Shown here: piece by piece, positions 11,060-24,300 of the stretch
Numbering within the stretch: the stretch's first letter is position 1
How the letters are laid out: every line of letters begins with the position of its first letter
Assembly (NCBI RefSeq): GCF_038502225.1
Contig: NC_091372.1
Coordinates: forward strand, 8,544,482 to 8,608,481
Reading direction: 5' to 3'
Origin: Cherax quadricarinatus
Lineage: Eukaryota > Arthropoda > Malacostraca > Decapoda > Parastacidae
Length of the DNA stretch: 64,000 bases
The notes under the pieces: model-generated
Told to the model about the DNA's origin: nothing
Database searches by the model: none
Seen by the model: only the letters and a program-made list of their open reading frames with translations
Position numbers and translations under genes: made by a program

Positions 11060-12142
11060 TTAACCCTTTCAGGGTCCGTCCCGTAGATCTACGGCTTTAC
11101 GTTCAGGGTCCAAACCGTAGATCTACGCCATGAGCTCAGCTCACTCTGATAAACTGCGAGTGGTACATTTGGGCCTAGATATGAGAGAATACATCTATGT
11201 GGTATGTGTGCACCACATAAAACAGATCCTGCAGCACACTGTGTATAATGAGAGAAAAAAAATGAAATCATGATTTTTCGATTAAAACAGCAACTTTGCA
11301 GTGTTTTTTCGTATGTTTTTTATAGTTGTATTTGCGATTTCTTGGTCTCATTTGATAGAATGGAAGACATATTACAGAAATAGAGATGATTTTGATTGGT
11401 TTTAGCATTGGAAATGGCTTGAAACTGAGCTCAAAGTAGCGGAAATGTTAAATTTTTGCCGATATTCAAGAGTAAACAAACGACCTCACACGTCTAATAC
11501 ACGTCAGCTGGTGGGTCTAATATACATTCATAAATATGGTGATGATATTTATACAATTATTACAGTATTGCATAACAGTAAATCTTCTATTTTTTGGTGT
11601 GAATAAAAATACATTATGTGAATAAAAAATCAAAAGGGAATTTATTTGTAAAGCCTCAAAACATAACTAATGAACAGAGGAAATGTTAGTTTAGTGCCAG
11701 GAATGCCTACATTGTTCATTCTGGATCCTATTTTGAAATTGGAATATTTTGAACTTTGTGTTAAATTGGCCAAATTAACAATTTCCGATCACTTTATTTT
11801 GTAGTTGAAACAGTTGACTTGGCGATTTCTTGTGCTCAATCGATAAAATAGAAGTAAAACTAGTGAAATAGCTAAGAATTTGGTTGATTGGAATAATGTA
11901 ATTGGCCTAAAATGGGAGTCAAAGTCGGCAAAATCGCCGATTCGTAAATATCGCTGACACATCAAAATTCGCGGGAGCATAATTTCGTCAATTTTCCACC
12001 AAATTTCGTACTTTTTGTTTTATTACCTTCACAAAAAGATTCTCTACGATTTCATAAGAAAAAATAAAAATTTTTTTTTTTGAAAATTCTTGGACACTGG
12101 TGCGTGACTCCAGATTTGGGCCTTGGACCCTGAAAGGGTTAA
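11060..12142. mobile_element. piggyBac-like MITE, family 2
   Basis: Flanked by TTAA on both sides (11060-11063, 12139-12142). Termini are perfect 14-bp inverted repeats CCCTTTCAGGGTCC. A subterminal GTAGATCTACG block is repeated. No transposase reading frame. TTAA target and CCC...GGG ends fit the piggyBac superfamily. Inserted in LINE family F. Confidence 0.8.
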
Positions 12143-12225
12143 GCCTGCCTATAATGCTCTGCATACAAGGGGCTTTGGCATGTTACACTTAACCACTGTA
12201 TTTTTTTTGTACTTCAATGTATCAT

Positions 12226-12526
12226 GTTCAAATTAATAAATAAATAAATAAATAAAAAGAAAGAATAAAGACCACATTAAAATGGTTGAAAAAATTCACA
12301 TCTGACCCATAAATTGGAGGTAAATGCATTTCAGACCATTACTTGAGGCATAATATGGTTGAGAATGGACTAAACCAGGGTTACTTAGCCTTTTTATGAT
12401 TACAGATTGCCAGTGGATTTCCCAATGTCTTCCCATACCCCCTTTGCCAGACTGTCAAAATCATCATCATCACTGGTCCTATTGAGTACCAGTATGACTT
12501 CAAAAGGTGTCAGTAACTTGAAAAAC
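12226..12526. other. (TAAA)n tract and unassigned sequence
   Basis: A short AATA repeat near 12230-12258, then nothing with clear termini. A GGGTTACTTAGCC block at 12382 is vaguely hAT-like but I could not find matching ends. Confidence 0.4.
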
Positions 12527-12745
12527 AAACCATGGAATGGGTGGGATTGATACCCGTGGCAAGTGAGTGGTAAAACTTCAAGACAGTATGTTAACCACTG
12601 GGCCAGCTGGCTGCAATAAGATTCATCATTCTATACACCATTGGGAGGTTGGCATGGGTCTCACTGTGACCACTCAACACAGGTTCAAACCCCGTGCTTT
12701 TTTGCAATCTTGTTATTACGATTTTGTGAGGCAGTAGCTTGGTTT
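12527..12745 (+). mobile_element. Fold-back tRNA-derived SINE
   Basis: Opens with an inverted head (CCATGGAATGGGTGGGATTG...; minus strand reads AGCTGGCCCAGTGGTTAA and GGGTATCAATCCCACCC) and closes on the + strand with GGTTCAAACCCC and the tail TTGCAATCTTGTTATTACGA. Same tail family as 2298 and 46941. Confidence 0.65.
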
Positions 12746-13200
12746 TACATTACATATGGATAGCTGACAACAAAACAGCTGATATCGTATTCTAAATCAA
12801 CAAAGAAATTTTTTTTTTTTAAATTGTTCAGAGATGGAGTTTCATACCTCCAAGGGGTATGGGTACCCCTAGTTAAGACTCCACAGACTAAAACATTGTA
12901 TAAATTTTTGAAATGTTGGGATTTGAAGACATGATGTTGAGAGTAATAAGGAAGGAACAGGTGTAGAGGAAACTTGTAACAATGTTTTGCTCTATGTAGA
13001 TCTTTATCAATTCAGTTTACTTAATAAAGCTCTATATAGTATGAACTATTTTATATTGGAAATTGATTATTAATATTTAATCTCATTTTGGGGTAAGGCA
13101 TCTTTTCCTTCATGGATTTTGTCACCATAGTATTTGAAGTTTTTCTCTTAACCATTTATATCATATGTTCCAAACCTTGATGACATTACTTTTTTTTTTT
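12746..13200. other. AT-rich, no recognised feature
   Basis: Several short homopolymer runs, including a T run immediately before the TTAA at 13201. Confidence 0.5.
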
Positions 13201-14270
13201 TTAACCCTTTGACTGTCGCAACCCCCAATCCTGAGGTGTCTCCTGGTGTCGCAAAATTAAAAAAAAAAAAAATATTTTTTCTTATGAAATGATAAGAGAA
13301 TCTTTTCCCGATTGTAATGACACCAAAAAAAACGAAATTTGATGGAAAACTGACGGAATTATGCTCTCGCGAAGTTAGTGACCTCGGCGCTGTTTACAAA
13401 TCGGTGATTTCGCCCACTTTGAGCCCTATTTTCGGCTAATTCCATTGTTCCAGTCGACCAAACTCATAGCTATTTCTTTAGAACTCTATTTTTTCTATCG
13501 ATTGAGTACAAGAAACTGCCCATTTCCCGATTTCAACTACCTAATAATGTGGTCAGAAATTTGCAATTTGGCCAATTTCATGAAAACTAAAAAATATGAC
13601 AATTTCAAAATAAGGTCCAGAATGAACAGTGCAGACATTCCTGGCTCTAAAATAACATTTTCTTTGTTCATCAGTCATGTCTCCAGGCCACTGATATTAC
13701 TCTTGCTTTCTATTTTGAATTTTTATTCAAACAAAAAATAGAAAACTTACTATTATGCAGACTACTGCAATACTGTAATAATTGTATAAATAACATCAAC
13801 CCATTCATGACTGCATATTAGAATGGCTAGTTGGACATTTATTGGACAATGACATCATTTATTTACTTTTGAACATTGGCAAAAATCAAACATTTTCCCT
13901 AATTTGAGCTCCATTTCCAGGTTCTTTTTATGGTAAAATCAATCAAAATCACCTCTATTTCTATAATATGTTTTCCATTCTATCAAATGAGACCAAGAAA
14001 ACAAGAATACAACCATAAATACTATACGAAAATAGACCACAAAGTCGGCATTTTAATTAAAAAAAACGGTCAGTTTTTTTCTCATTATGCACTGCGTGCT
14101 CCAGGATTTTTTTTATATGGTGCACACTGACCACACAGACCCATTCTCTCACATGTGGGCTTACCAGCTTTCTTCTGCTTGATTTGAAGCCGCTAGAATT
14201 TGAGTAAATATACGTCAAACACGGTACCTCGTGAGACGTATATATACGGCTGCAACAGTCAAAGGGTTAA
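13201..14270. mobile_element. piggyBac-like MITE, family 1 (copy a)
   Basis: TTAA at 13201-13204 and 14267-14270; ends CCCTTTGACTGT and its complement ACAGTCAAAGGG. The interior is AT-rich without a transposase. A subterminal ACGTATATATACG stretch sits at the right end. Confidence 0.8.
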
Positions 14271-14353
14271 CATTGACCATCTCCCGCTGAGGTAGTGACC
14301 AAAAAAAGAATAAAAATCTTTATATTGCTTTTCTTCTTATGATAAGTAATTTC

Positions 14354-15331
14354 TGTGTTGTAATTTAGGGACCTTCTGTGGTGTAATTTAGGGACCTTCT
14401 GTGGTGTAATTTAGGGACCTTCTGTGGTGTAATTTAGGGACCTTCTGTGGTGTAATTTAGGGACCTTCTGTGGTGTAATTTAGGAACCTCCTGTGGTGTA
14501 ATTTAGGAACCTCCTGTGGTGTAATTTAGGGACCTTCTGTGGTGTAATTTAGGAGCCTTCTGTGGTGTAATTTGGGGACCTCCTGTGGTGTAATTAGGGA
14601 CCTCCTGTGGTGTAATTTAGGAACCACCTGTGGTGTAATTTAGGAACCACCTGTGGTGTAATTTAGGAACCTCCTGTGGTGTAATTTAGAAACCACCTGT
14701 GGTGTAATTTGGGGACCTCCTGTGGTGTAATTTAGGAACCTCCTGTGATGTAATTTAGGAACCTCCTGTGGTGTAATTTAGGAACCTCCTGTGATGTAAT
14801 TTAGGAACCTCCTGTGGTGTAATTTAGGAACCTCCTGTGGTGTAATTTAGGAACCTCCTGTGGTGTAATTTGGGGGACCTCCTGTGGTGTAATTTAGGGA
14901 CCTCCTGTTGTGTAATTTAGGGACCTCCTGTGGTGTAATTTACTAACCTGTGGTGTAATTTAGGAACCTCCTGTGGTGTAATTTAGGAACCTCCTGTGGT
15001 GTAATTTGGGGGACCTCCTGTGGTGCAATTTAGGGACCTCCTGTGGTGTAATTTAGGGACCTCCTGTGGTGTAATTTAGGGACCTCCTGCAGTGTAATTT
15101 AGGAACCTCCTGTGGTGAAATTTAGAAACCTCTTGTGGTGTAATTTGGGGACCTCCTGTGGTGTAATTTAGGAACCTCCTGTGGTGTAATTTAGGAACCT
15201 CCTGTGGTGTAATTTAGGAACCTCCTGTGGTGTAATTTAGGAACCTCCTGTGGTGTAATTTGGGGGACCTCCTGTGGTGTAATTTGGGGGACCTCCTGTG
15301 GTGTAATTTGGGGGACCTCCTCTCGTGTAAT
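14354..15331 (+). repeat. 23-bp minisatellite, left block
   Basis: About 42 units of GGTGTAATTTAGGGACCTCC plus 3 nt, with GGG/GGA/AAC variants and some short units. Its pair at 16408-17110 was separated by a MITE insertion. Confidence 0.9.
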
Positions 15332-16407
15332 TTAACCCTTTGACTGTCGCAACCCCCAATCCTGAGGTGTCTCCTGGTGTCGCAAAATTTAAAAAAAAAA
15401 AAAAATTTCTTATGAAATGATAGAAAATCTTTTCCCGTTTGTAATGATAGCAAAAAAAACGAAATTTGATGGAAAACTGACGGAGTTATGCTCTCGCGAA
15501 GTTAGCGACCTCGGCGATATTTACAAATCGGCGATTTCGCCCATTTTGAGCCCTATTTTCGGCTAATTCCATTGTTCCAGTCGACCAAACTCATAGCTAT
15601 TTCTTTAGAACTCCATTTTTTTCTATCGATTGAGTACTAGAAACTGCCCATTTACCGATTTCAACTACCCAATAACATGGTCAGAAATTTGCAATATGGC
15701 CAATTTCACGAAAATTAAAAAAATATGACAATTTCAAAATAAGGTCCAGAATGAACAATGCAGACATTCCTGGCTCTAAAATAACATTTTCTTTGTTCAT
15801 CAGTCATGTCTCCAGCCCCTCTGATATTACTCTTGCTTTCTATTTTGAATTTTTATTCAAACAAAAAATAGAAGACTTACTATTATGCAGACTACTGCAA
15901 TACTGTAATAATTGTATAAATAACATCAACCCATTCATGACTGCATATTAGAATGGCTAGTTGGACATTTATTGGACAATGACATCATTTATTTACTTTT
16001 GAACATTGGCAAAAATCAAACATTTTCCCTAATTTGAGCTCCATTTCCAGGTTCTTTTTATAGTAAAATCAATCAAAATCACCTCTATTTCTATAATATG
16101 TTTTCCATTCTATCAAGTGAGCCCATGAAAATGAGAATACAACCATAAATACTATACGAAAATAGACCACAAAATCGGCATTTTAATTAAAAAAAATGGT
16201 CGGAGTTTTTTTTTTCTCATTATGCACTGCGTGCTCCAGGATTTTTTTTATATGGTGCATACTGACCACACAGACCCATTCTCTCACATGTGGGCCTACC
16301 AGCTTTCTCCTGCTTGATTTGAAGCCGCTAGAATTTATGAGTATATATACGTGAAACACGGTACCTCGTAAGACGTATATATACGGCCACGACAGTCAAA
16401 GGGTTAA
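15332..16407. mobile_element. piggyBac-like MITE, family 1 (copy b), inserted in minisatellite
   Basis: Same ends and interior as copy a, with few differences. TTAA at 15332-15335 and 16404-16407. It used a TTAA in a variant minisatellite unit. Confidence 0.85.
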
Positions 16408-17110
16408 GGATCTCCTGTGGTGTAATTTAGGAATCTCTTGTGGTATAATTTAGGAACCTCCTGTGGTGTAATTTAGAAACCTCCTGTGGTGTAATTTGGG
16501 GACCTCCTGTGGTGTAATTTGGGGACCTCCTGTGGTATAATTTGGGGGCCTCCTGTGGTGTAATTTAGGAACTTCCTGTGGTGTAATTTAGGAGCCTCCT
16601 GTGGTGTAATTTAGGAGCCTCCTGTGGTGTAATTTAGGAACCTCCTGTGGTGTAATTTGGGTACCTCCTGTGGTGTAATTTGGGTACCTCCTGTGGTGTA
16701 ATTTGGGGACCTCCTGTGGTGTAATTTGGGGACCTCCTGTGGTGTAATTTGGGGACCTCCTGTGGTGTAATTTAGGGACCTCCTGTGGTGTAATTTAGGG
16801 ACCTCCTGTGGTGTAATTTAGGGACCTCCTGTGGTGTAATTTAGGAACCTCCTGTGGTGTAATTTAGGAACCTCCTGTGGTGTAATTTGGGGGACCTCCT
16901 GTGGTGTAATTTAGGGACCTCCTGTGGTGTAATTTAGGGACCTCCTGTGGTGTAATTTGGGGGACCTCCTGTGGTGTAATTTTGGAACCTCCTGTGGTGT
17001 AATTTAGGAACCTCCTTTGGTGTAATTTAGGAACCTGTGGTGTAATTTAAGAACCTGTGGTGTAATTTAGGGACCTCCTGTGGTGTAATTTGGGGATCTC
17101 TTGTAGTGTA
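16408..17110 (+). repeat. 23-bp minisatellite, right block
   Basis: About 30 more units, ending in decayed versions before 17110. Confidence 0.9.
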
Positions 17111-17173
17111 ATTAACTCCTTATATTTAAAGCAATGTTTTAACATTGTATCATCAATTTTCATGTGTGTACTG

Positions 17174-17204
<31 letters not shown>

Positions 17205-17284
17205 GCAATGTCTGTTTCTCCATCAAGGTGAAAGGCACATTTATGTTACAGTTTTCTAAAAGATGTGATATTTGGAATTTGCAG

Positions 17285-17359
17285 AAGACCAGGAAGAAGT
17301 GCGGGAACTGAGAGAGCGGCTGATGGCCATGAGAAGTCCAAGAGCATACGATGAACAAG
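17285..17359 (+). CDS. HECTD4: HECTD4-like exon 1 of window
   Basis: Acceptor TTTGCAG before, donor GTAGGT after. Only one frame is open: DQEEVRELRERLMAMRSPRA then YDEQ. Starts after a 1-nt carry-over and leaves 1 nt, so exons further upstream are required. Confidence 0.65.
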
Positions 17360-18287
17360 GTAGGTAACTGACATGCCAGTGTGTTGTAAACAGTTTGAAT
17401 AAGAAATACAAAGCAGAGGTCATTGTAAAGAGCTTGCATAAGAAATCAAGAGCAGAGCTCATTGAGACTATCTCAATGAGGTTTATATATTACTTTGCAG
17501 CAAATAAGAATAAAATATTGAAATATTTATATTGTCAGCAGATGGTTCATGAGAAAAGAGGTGAACCATAGATTTGACGAAGATAAAAGGGTGGGTGGTG
17601 CATTAAGGCATCTGTGGAGACAAAGAACGTTATCTGTGGAGGCAAAATGGGGAATTTAGGAGAGCATAGGGGCACCAAAACTCTTATGTGGGTGTGAAGC
17701 ATGGGTTGTGAATGTTGCAGTGAGGAGGCTGGAGGAGGTGGAGATGTTGTGTTTGAGGACAATGTATAATGTGAATATTATATAGAGAATTCAGAGTATA
17801 GAAGGTGTGAAGTTACCAAAAGTATTATTCAGAGGGCTGAGGGGTTGTTGAGGTGGCTTGGACATTGAGAGAGGATGGAGAGAATTAGGATGACTAGGAG
17901 GGCATTTAAATGTCCTAGGCAAGGTTGGAGGGGGAGGGGTGAAGGTAGTTTTGAGTGCTAGGGGCTTGGACATCCAACAGGCTTGTGTGAGTATGTTAGA
18001 TGAGAGAGAGTAGAGGCAAGGGGTTTTTATCATTTGATATATTGTTGGAATGTGAGCAAGGTAATATGAAGGAATTCAAGGAAACTGGTTAACTGGACTT
18101 GAGTCCTGTAGGGTAAATGCCCTTCTGGCAAGGCAGTGATTGAATGAGTGACAGTGAAAGTGTGTTCTTCTTTATTGGGTCACCCTACCTTGGTGGGACA
18201 CTGCTTGAGTGTTGAGAAAAGTAATTTTATCTGCCTCTTACAACACTCATGGCTTACACACGAAGAATTTGTCTCAACCTCCCGATG

Positions 18288-18319
<32 letters not shown>

Positions 18320-21300
18320 CAACAAGTCGGCCGTCTCCCACCGAGGCAGGGTGACCCAAAAAAAAGAAAGAAAATCCCCAAAAAGAAAATACTTTCATCA
18401 TCATTCAACACTTTCACCACACTCACACATTATCACTGCTTTTGCAGAGGCGCTCAGAATACAACAGTTTAGAAGCATATATGTATAGAGATACACAACA
18501 TATCCCTCCAAACTGCCAATATCCCAAACCCCTCCTTTAAAGTGCAGGCATTGTACTTCCCATTTCCAGTATTTATAAGCAGATATTGCTAAATAAATTT
18601 TGCTGCTCCTCCAACACGTTTAACATAATTTTAATGTAAATTTATATGTACATAAAGACACTTCCTTTTTAGTAAATGGAGTGTTTATCCACATTCTTGC
18701 TTGTTTCTCCATTTCTAGCTCTCCCTTATTGCTAACATCTTATTTTTTTTTTTTTTACTAAACCTCTCCCTTGTTTATTCCCTCCTTCCCTCTCTCTCAC
18801 TTGCTGTCTCCTTCTTGCTTGTCCTCTCTGTAGCTATCTCGGTCTACCTTACAATTCATTGATGGTCTGAAGTGTCCTTGTATGAAATATTTATTTGTTT
18901 CCCCCAATAATCTCAAAATTCTGAAAGTCCTTTCTGACTCCCAGTCCTCCCCCTTCCATTATCCATTAAATTAATATTTTGAAGTTCGTCATATTGCCTT
19001 GGGTATGGCAAGAGTTGACTGTACCTGTTTTTACACTAAGAAATTCCTTGCAGATCCAGAAGAGAGTGGTCAGGAAGCTGTGGAGGAAGGTGTTAGTTAT
19101 GAGGCTGCCAATCTTCACATCATAACACAGTGTCTGGTGCTTATGATGGCTATCAAACCTGCTCCATTGTTGCCAAAATCCTGCATTCAGTTGTAAGTTT
19201 TCCATTTAATCCTTTTGAAGGTGAATTTCAGTCTCGATCGTTAAGCTTATGAATGCTGAAAATATTCAGATGGAGGGAAAGGTTAAAGAAGGGTTGGTGC
19301 GTGAGGGGCTTAGACCTCCAGCAAACGTGCACGAACATGTTAGTTAGGAGTGAGTGGAAACAAGTGGTTTTTATGACTTGAAGTGCTGTTGGAGTGTGAT
19401 CAAAGTAATATTTATGAAGGGATTTAGGGAATCTGGTTAGCTGGAGTTGAGTCCTGCAGGTGGGAAGTACAGTGCCTACACTCTGAAGGTGGGGTGGGGA
19501 TATGTTGCAGTTTTTGAATTGTAGTGTTGGCACACCTCTGGCAAGACAGTGATGGAGTGAGTGGTGATGAAAGTGTTTCTTTTTTTTTTTTTTTTTTTAG
19601 ATCACTCTCCCTTGGTGGTAAACAGCCAATGTGCTAAAAAAAAAAAAAATGCATAATTTTGAGATGAAATACTCTTGTTGCTCATTAGGCTTACAGATTT
19701 CATAATTATTCAGTATCTCATTATCTCAGGAAACCCATTGATGGAACATTTTGGTCCCTTACTGTTATCCTCTTCATCATGTTATGGTATTATCAGTATT
19801 ATTCAGGAAATGTTCACTGAACTCATAGGGGTCATTCAGCACTTGGTGAAATGGGAGGCAGTCAGGTTTAGTCTAAGGAAAGATAGGGCAGTTCCAGTTC
19901 TTTGGATCAGGAGCCCTTCACTGGCATCAAGGCACCTTCCTTGAAGTGCTTTCTTAGTACAGAAAATGCATAGAAGACAATCCCAGTCTAATTAATTCAT
20001 GTTAAACACCAAACCCATGTGGGTCATTCAGTGCAAGATGTGGTCAAGTCTTGATCCTCTATCTGCTGAGACTGCTAGACAGTCTTTTTTTTTATTTACC
20101 TGTGTGTTCTGATCCCAATATAGGGATTGAAATATTTGGCATTTGTTTTGCACCGTTTCCAGTTTGTTTATATGTACTCTGACAGCTTGTTACCTTGGGA
20201 AATAAGCATCACTGCACTCCAGAATGGTTTATACAAATAGGTCAAGCAGTAACTAGTATTAGATACTATAAAGCCAATAAGAAAAATGAAATTGACAGTG
20301 GAAACTAAGACTTGAAATCTCTTGCCACAAAAATATGTGCAAAAATATGAAAAAAAAATGTAATCCCTTCTCATGATTAAATTGTACCTCATTGCTGAAC
20401 CCAATAGGTAATTGTATAAGTAGTCATTTAAAAAAAAAATATGCCACCCTCCATGTACAGCTAGGGCTCGATTAGTGGGAATAATTCATTCTGTGGAGCA
20501 GTTGCATTAGTTGAATTTGCACTAGTTGAATTAGATGTAATTTTTGTGTACAATTTGAAAAGTTTGGGAAAACTATCATTAATTAATTTTGTACTAAATT
20601 GAAATTCCTACTATTCAAACTCTCACTAATTGAGACCTGGATCTTGATTAAATATATGTAATTTCTTGTAAAGACTGTAACCAGTCCTTAAATAAATGGC
20701 CACAAATTTAATACCATTGTTTAATGTTATATTATGTGGTCAGGACATATCAGGAGGTATTGAGTCTAGTGATGGGTCGCTGTATAGAAGTGCTGAGGTT
20801 TGCTGGTGCAGAAGACCACCAGCTGTCATCTCTTAAGACTGTAGCTAATCTCCCACCTGGACCTGATGTTATTCTCACCTCAATGACAACCCAACAAGCT
20901 AGAGCAGAGGTGAGATAGTCTGCTAGATTACACCTTACTACAGTGGAACCTTGGTACTCGAACTTAATTCGTTCCAGAAGGCTGTTCGAGTGTTGATCTG
21001 TTTGAGTACCGAATGAAATTTTCCCAACCAATTTTCTTTTTGGTTGGCTGTTATCACTAATCTTCTTAGGCACCATGGTGACTTACTTGTATAAAAAAAA
21101 AGTCAAAAAATGTGAAGAAACACGAAATAGTGTACAGCAAAGTTCTGGCAGGTCGTGTTTGTTTGGTTGAGTGCCGAGCAAATAGTCGACGTACCGGGCA
21201 ATTTTTTTACCGAACAAAGTGTTCAAATACTGAATTATTCGAGTAGGGAGCTGTACGAGTACCGAGGTTCCACTAGTTTCCTGGTGGTCCCAAGACAAAC

Positions 21301-24300
21301 ATTTTCTAAACAAAATGAGCAAACAACTTTATTTCTTTCTGCAGTATACACAATGTAAGTTACATGTAATAAAAATATTGTTTAGCAGAAAAGAAAGCCA
21401 ATAAAATGCAGTGCATTTCAGGCAGATGAATCTTAATGCTTACAGACTACTTGAAAACTAGACATAGGTTGTCGAATAGCAGTTTTTTAAATGTACAAAA
21501 GTGAGGTAGCTAAGTGAACAGTAGTTCAGTATTAAATATGCATTAAAATCTTTGCTCGTGTGTGTCTTTTATTCCAGTAATTTGTATAAATTTTATTATT
21601 TGTAGTGTTTGCTTAATTGATTTTAATGTGTTTGACAGTCTCGACTAGATGCACTGGAGCTGATGCTGACGCTGTTGACTCCTGTGAATGATGGAGACAA
21701 AACAGAGGAGGACACTAAGGAGCATTTTGCTTTAGAAAGAGCATGTGGATCTCTCCTTCCTTCTGTGAGTAAGATGCTGTTTTCTGACCAGGTAATCAAA
21801 TTATAACTATATTGTAAAGAATTTAAAAAATCTAGTGCTGTTGTCTAGTAACATAGAGCTCTTTCAGTTAAAAATTACCAGGTGAATCTTAGATTTTAAA
21901 TTTTAAAAATTTACTTCAGGTGTATCATGAGGTGATGACTGGATGCTTTGGTTTGGAAAGTCTTTGGAGCAGTAGTAGTTACTCGTTAGTGCGATCACTG
22001 GAAGCCACACACTACCTCGATGGTATCCGAGCAGCGAGCCTGCCCACGCAGAAGAAGATTGCTACGACTGTTCACATTATCTACCGTCATCTAGTCTCAT
22101 CTCTACTTCAACATGAACAGCCAGACAAAGGTTCTTTTAATGATTGGATGGAGATTTTAAAGCAGTCTTCATTTTATATAAAAGGCAGGGGTGACCCAAA
22201 AGAAAATAATTAAAGCTTTTCTCTTTACATTTAGTATATATACAGGAGAAGGGGTTACTAGCCCCTTGCTCCTGGTATTTTAGTTGGCTCTCACAACATG
22301 TATGGTTTACAGAGGAAGGATTCTTCTCTACTTCCTCATGGAGATTCATTTTATATTTTTTCTTTCAACACACCGGCTGTATCCCACCAAGGCGGGGTGG
22401 CCCAAAAGGAAAAACGAAAGTGTCTCCTTTTACATTTAGTAATATATACAGGAGAAGGGGTTACTAGCCCCTTGCTCCCGGCATTTTAGTCGCCTCTTAC
22501 GACACGCATGGCTTATGGAGGAAGAATTCTGTTCCACTTCCCCATGGAGATAAGAGGAAATAAACAAGAACAAGAACTAGAAAGAAAATAGAAGAAAACC
22601 CAGAGGAGTATGTATGTATATATATGCTTGTACATGTATGTACATGTATGTATGTTCGGGCGAGATATAAGCGACTATTGGCAGAAAGGTGGGCTAGTGC
22701 AAAGATGAGTAGTGGGGGGGTTGAAGAGGGTTGGAATAGTTTTAAAAATGCAGTATTAGAATGTGAGGCAGAAGTTTGTGGTTATAGGAGGGTGGGGGCA
22801 GGAGGAAAGAGGAGTGATTGGTGGAATGATGAAGTAAAGGGTGTGATAAAAGAGAAAAAGGTAGCTTATGAGAGGTTTTTACAAAACAGAAGTGTTATAA
22901 GAAGAGCAGAGTATATGGAGAGTAAAAGAAAGGTGAAGAGAGTGGTGAGAGAGTGCAAAAGGAGAGCAGATGATAGAGTGGGAGAGGCACTGTCAAGAAA
23001 TTTTAATGAAAATAAGAAAAAATTTTGGAGTGAGTTAAACAAGTTAAGAAAGCCTAGGGAAAGTATGGATTTGTCAGTTAAAAACAGAGTAGGGGAGTTA
23101 GTCGATGGGGAGAGGGAGGTATTAGGTAGATGGCGAGAATATTTTGAGGAACTTTTAAATGTTGAGGAAGAAAGGGAGGCGGTAATTTCATGCACTGGCC
23201 AGGGAGGTATACCATCTTTTAGGAGTGAAGAAGAGCAGAATGCAAGTGTGGTGGAGGTACGTGAGGCATTACGTAAAATGAAAGGGGGTAAAGCAGCTGG
23301 AACTGATGGGATCATGACAGAAATGTTAAAAGCAGGGGGGTATATAGTGTTGGAGTGGTTGGTACTTCTGTATAATAAATGTATGAAAGAGGGGAAGGTA
23401 CCTAGGGATTGGCAGAGAGCATGTATAGTCCCTTTATATAAAGGGAAAGGGGACAAAAGAGATTGTAAAAATTGTAGAGACATAAGTTTACTAAGTATAC
23501 CAGGAAAAGTATACAGTAGGGTTATAATTGAAAGAATTAGAGGTAAGACAGAATGTAGGATTGCGGATGAGCAAGGAGGTTTCAGAGTGGGTAGGGGATG
23601 TGTAGATCAAGTGTTTACATTGAAGCATATATGTGAACAGTATTTAGATAAAGGTAGGGAAGTTTTTATTGCATTTATGGATTTAGAAAAGGCATATGAT
23701 AGTGGATAGAGGAGCAATGTGGCAGATGTTGCAAGTATATGGAATAGGTGGTAAGTTAATAAATGCTGTAAAGAGCTTTTATGAGGATAGTGAGGCTCAG
23801 GTTAGGGTGTGTAGAAGAGAGGGAGAATACTTCCCGGTAAAAGTAGGTCTTAGACAGGGATGTGTAATGTCACCATGGTTGTTTAATATATTTATAGATG
23901 GGGTTGTAAAAGAAGTAAATGCTAGGGTGTTCGGGAGAGGGGTGGGATTAAATTATGGGGAATCAAATTCAAAATGGGAATTGACACAGTTACTTTTTGC
24001 TGATGATACTGTGCTTATGGGAGATTCTAAAGAAAAATTGCAAAGGTTAGTGGATGAGTTTGGGAATGTGTGTAAAGGTAGAAAGTTGAAAGTGAACATA
24101 GAAAAGAGTAAGGTGATGAGGGTATCAAATGATTTAGATAAAGAAAAATTGGATATCAAATTGGGGAGGAGTAGTATGGAAGAAGTGAATGTTTTCAGAT
24201 ACTTGGGAGTTGACATGTCGGTGGATGGATTTATGAAGGATGAGGTTAATCATAGAATTGATGAGGGAAAAAAGGTGAGTGGTGCGTTGAGGTATATGTG

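Noticed and set aside
12378..12895. hAT transposon with GGGTTACTTAGCC end
   Set aside because: No convincing matching terminus or 8-bp target duplication found.
15214..15453. HHRRSPKL repeat protein on minus strand
   Set aside because: Translation of the 23-bp minisatellite running into a MITE end.
14354..17110. CRISPR-like array
   Set aside because: Direct repeats with no unique spacers, in an animal genome; a plain minisatellite.
21765..21790. Longer exon 4 ending at GTAATC
   Set aside because: Puts the next exon out of frame with an early stop; GTGAGT at 21765 fits.
22866..23483. 205-codon minus-strand frame, and its likes at 43251-43841(+) and 48646-49332(+)
   Set aside because: Exact antisense of RTE coding regions; they recur because the LINE recurs.
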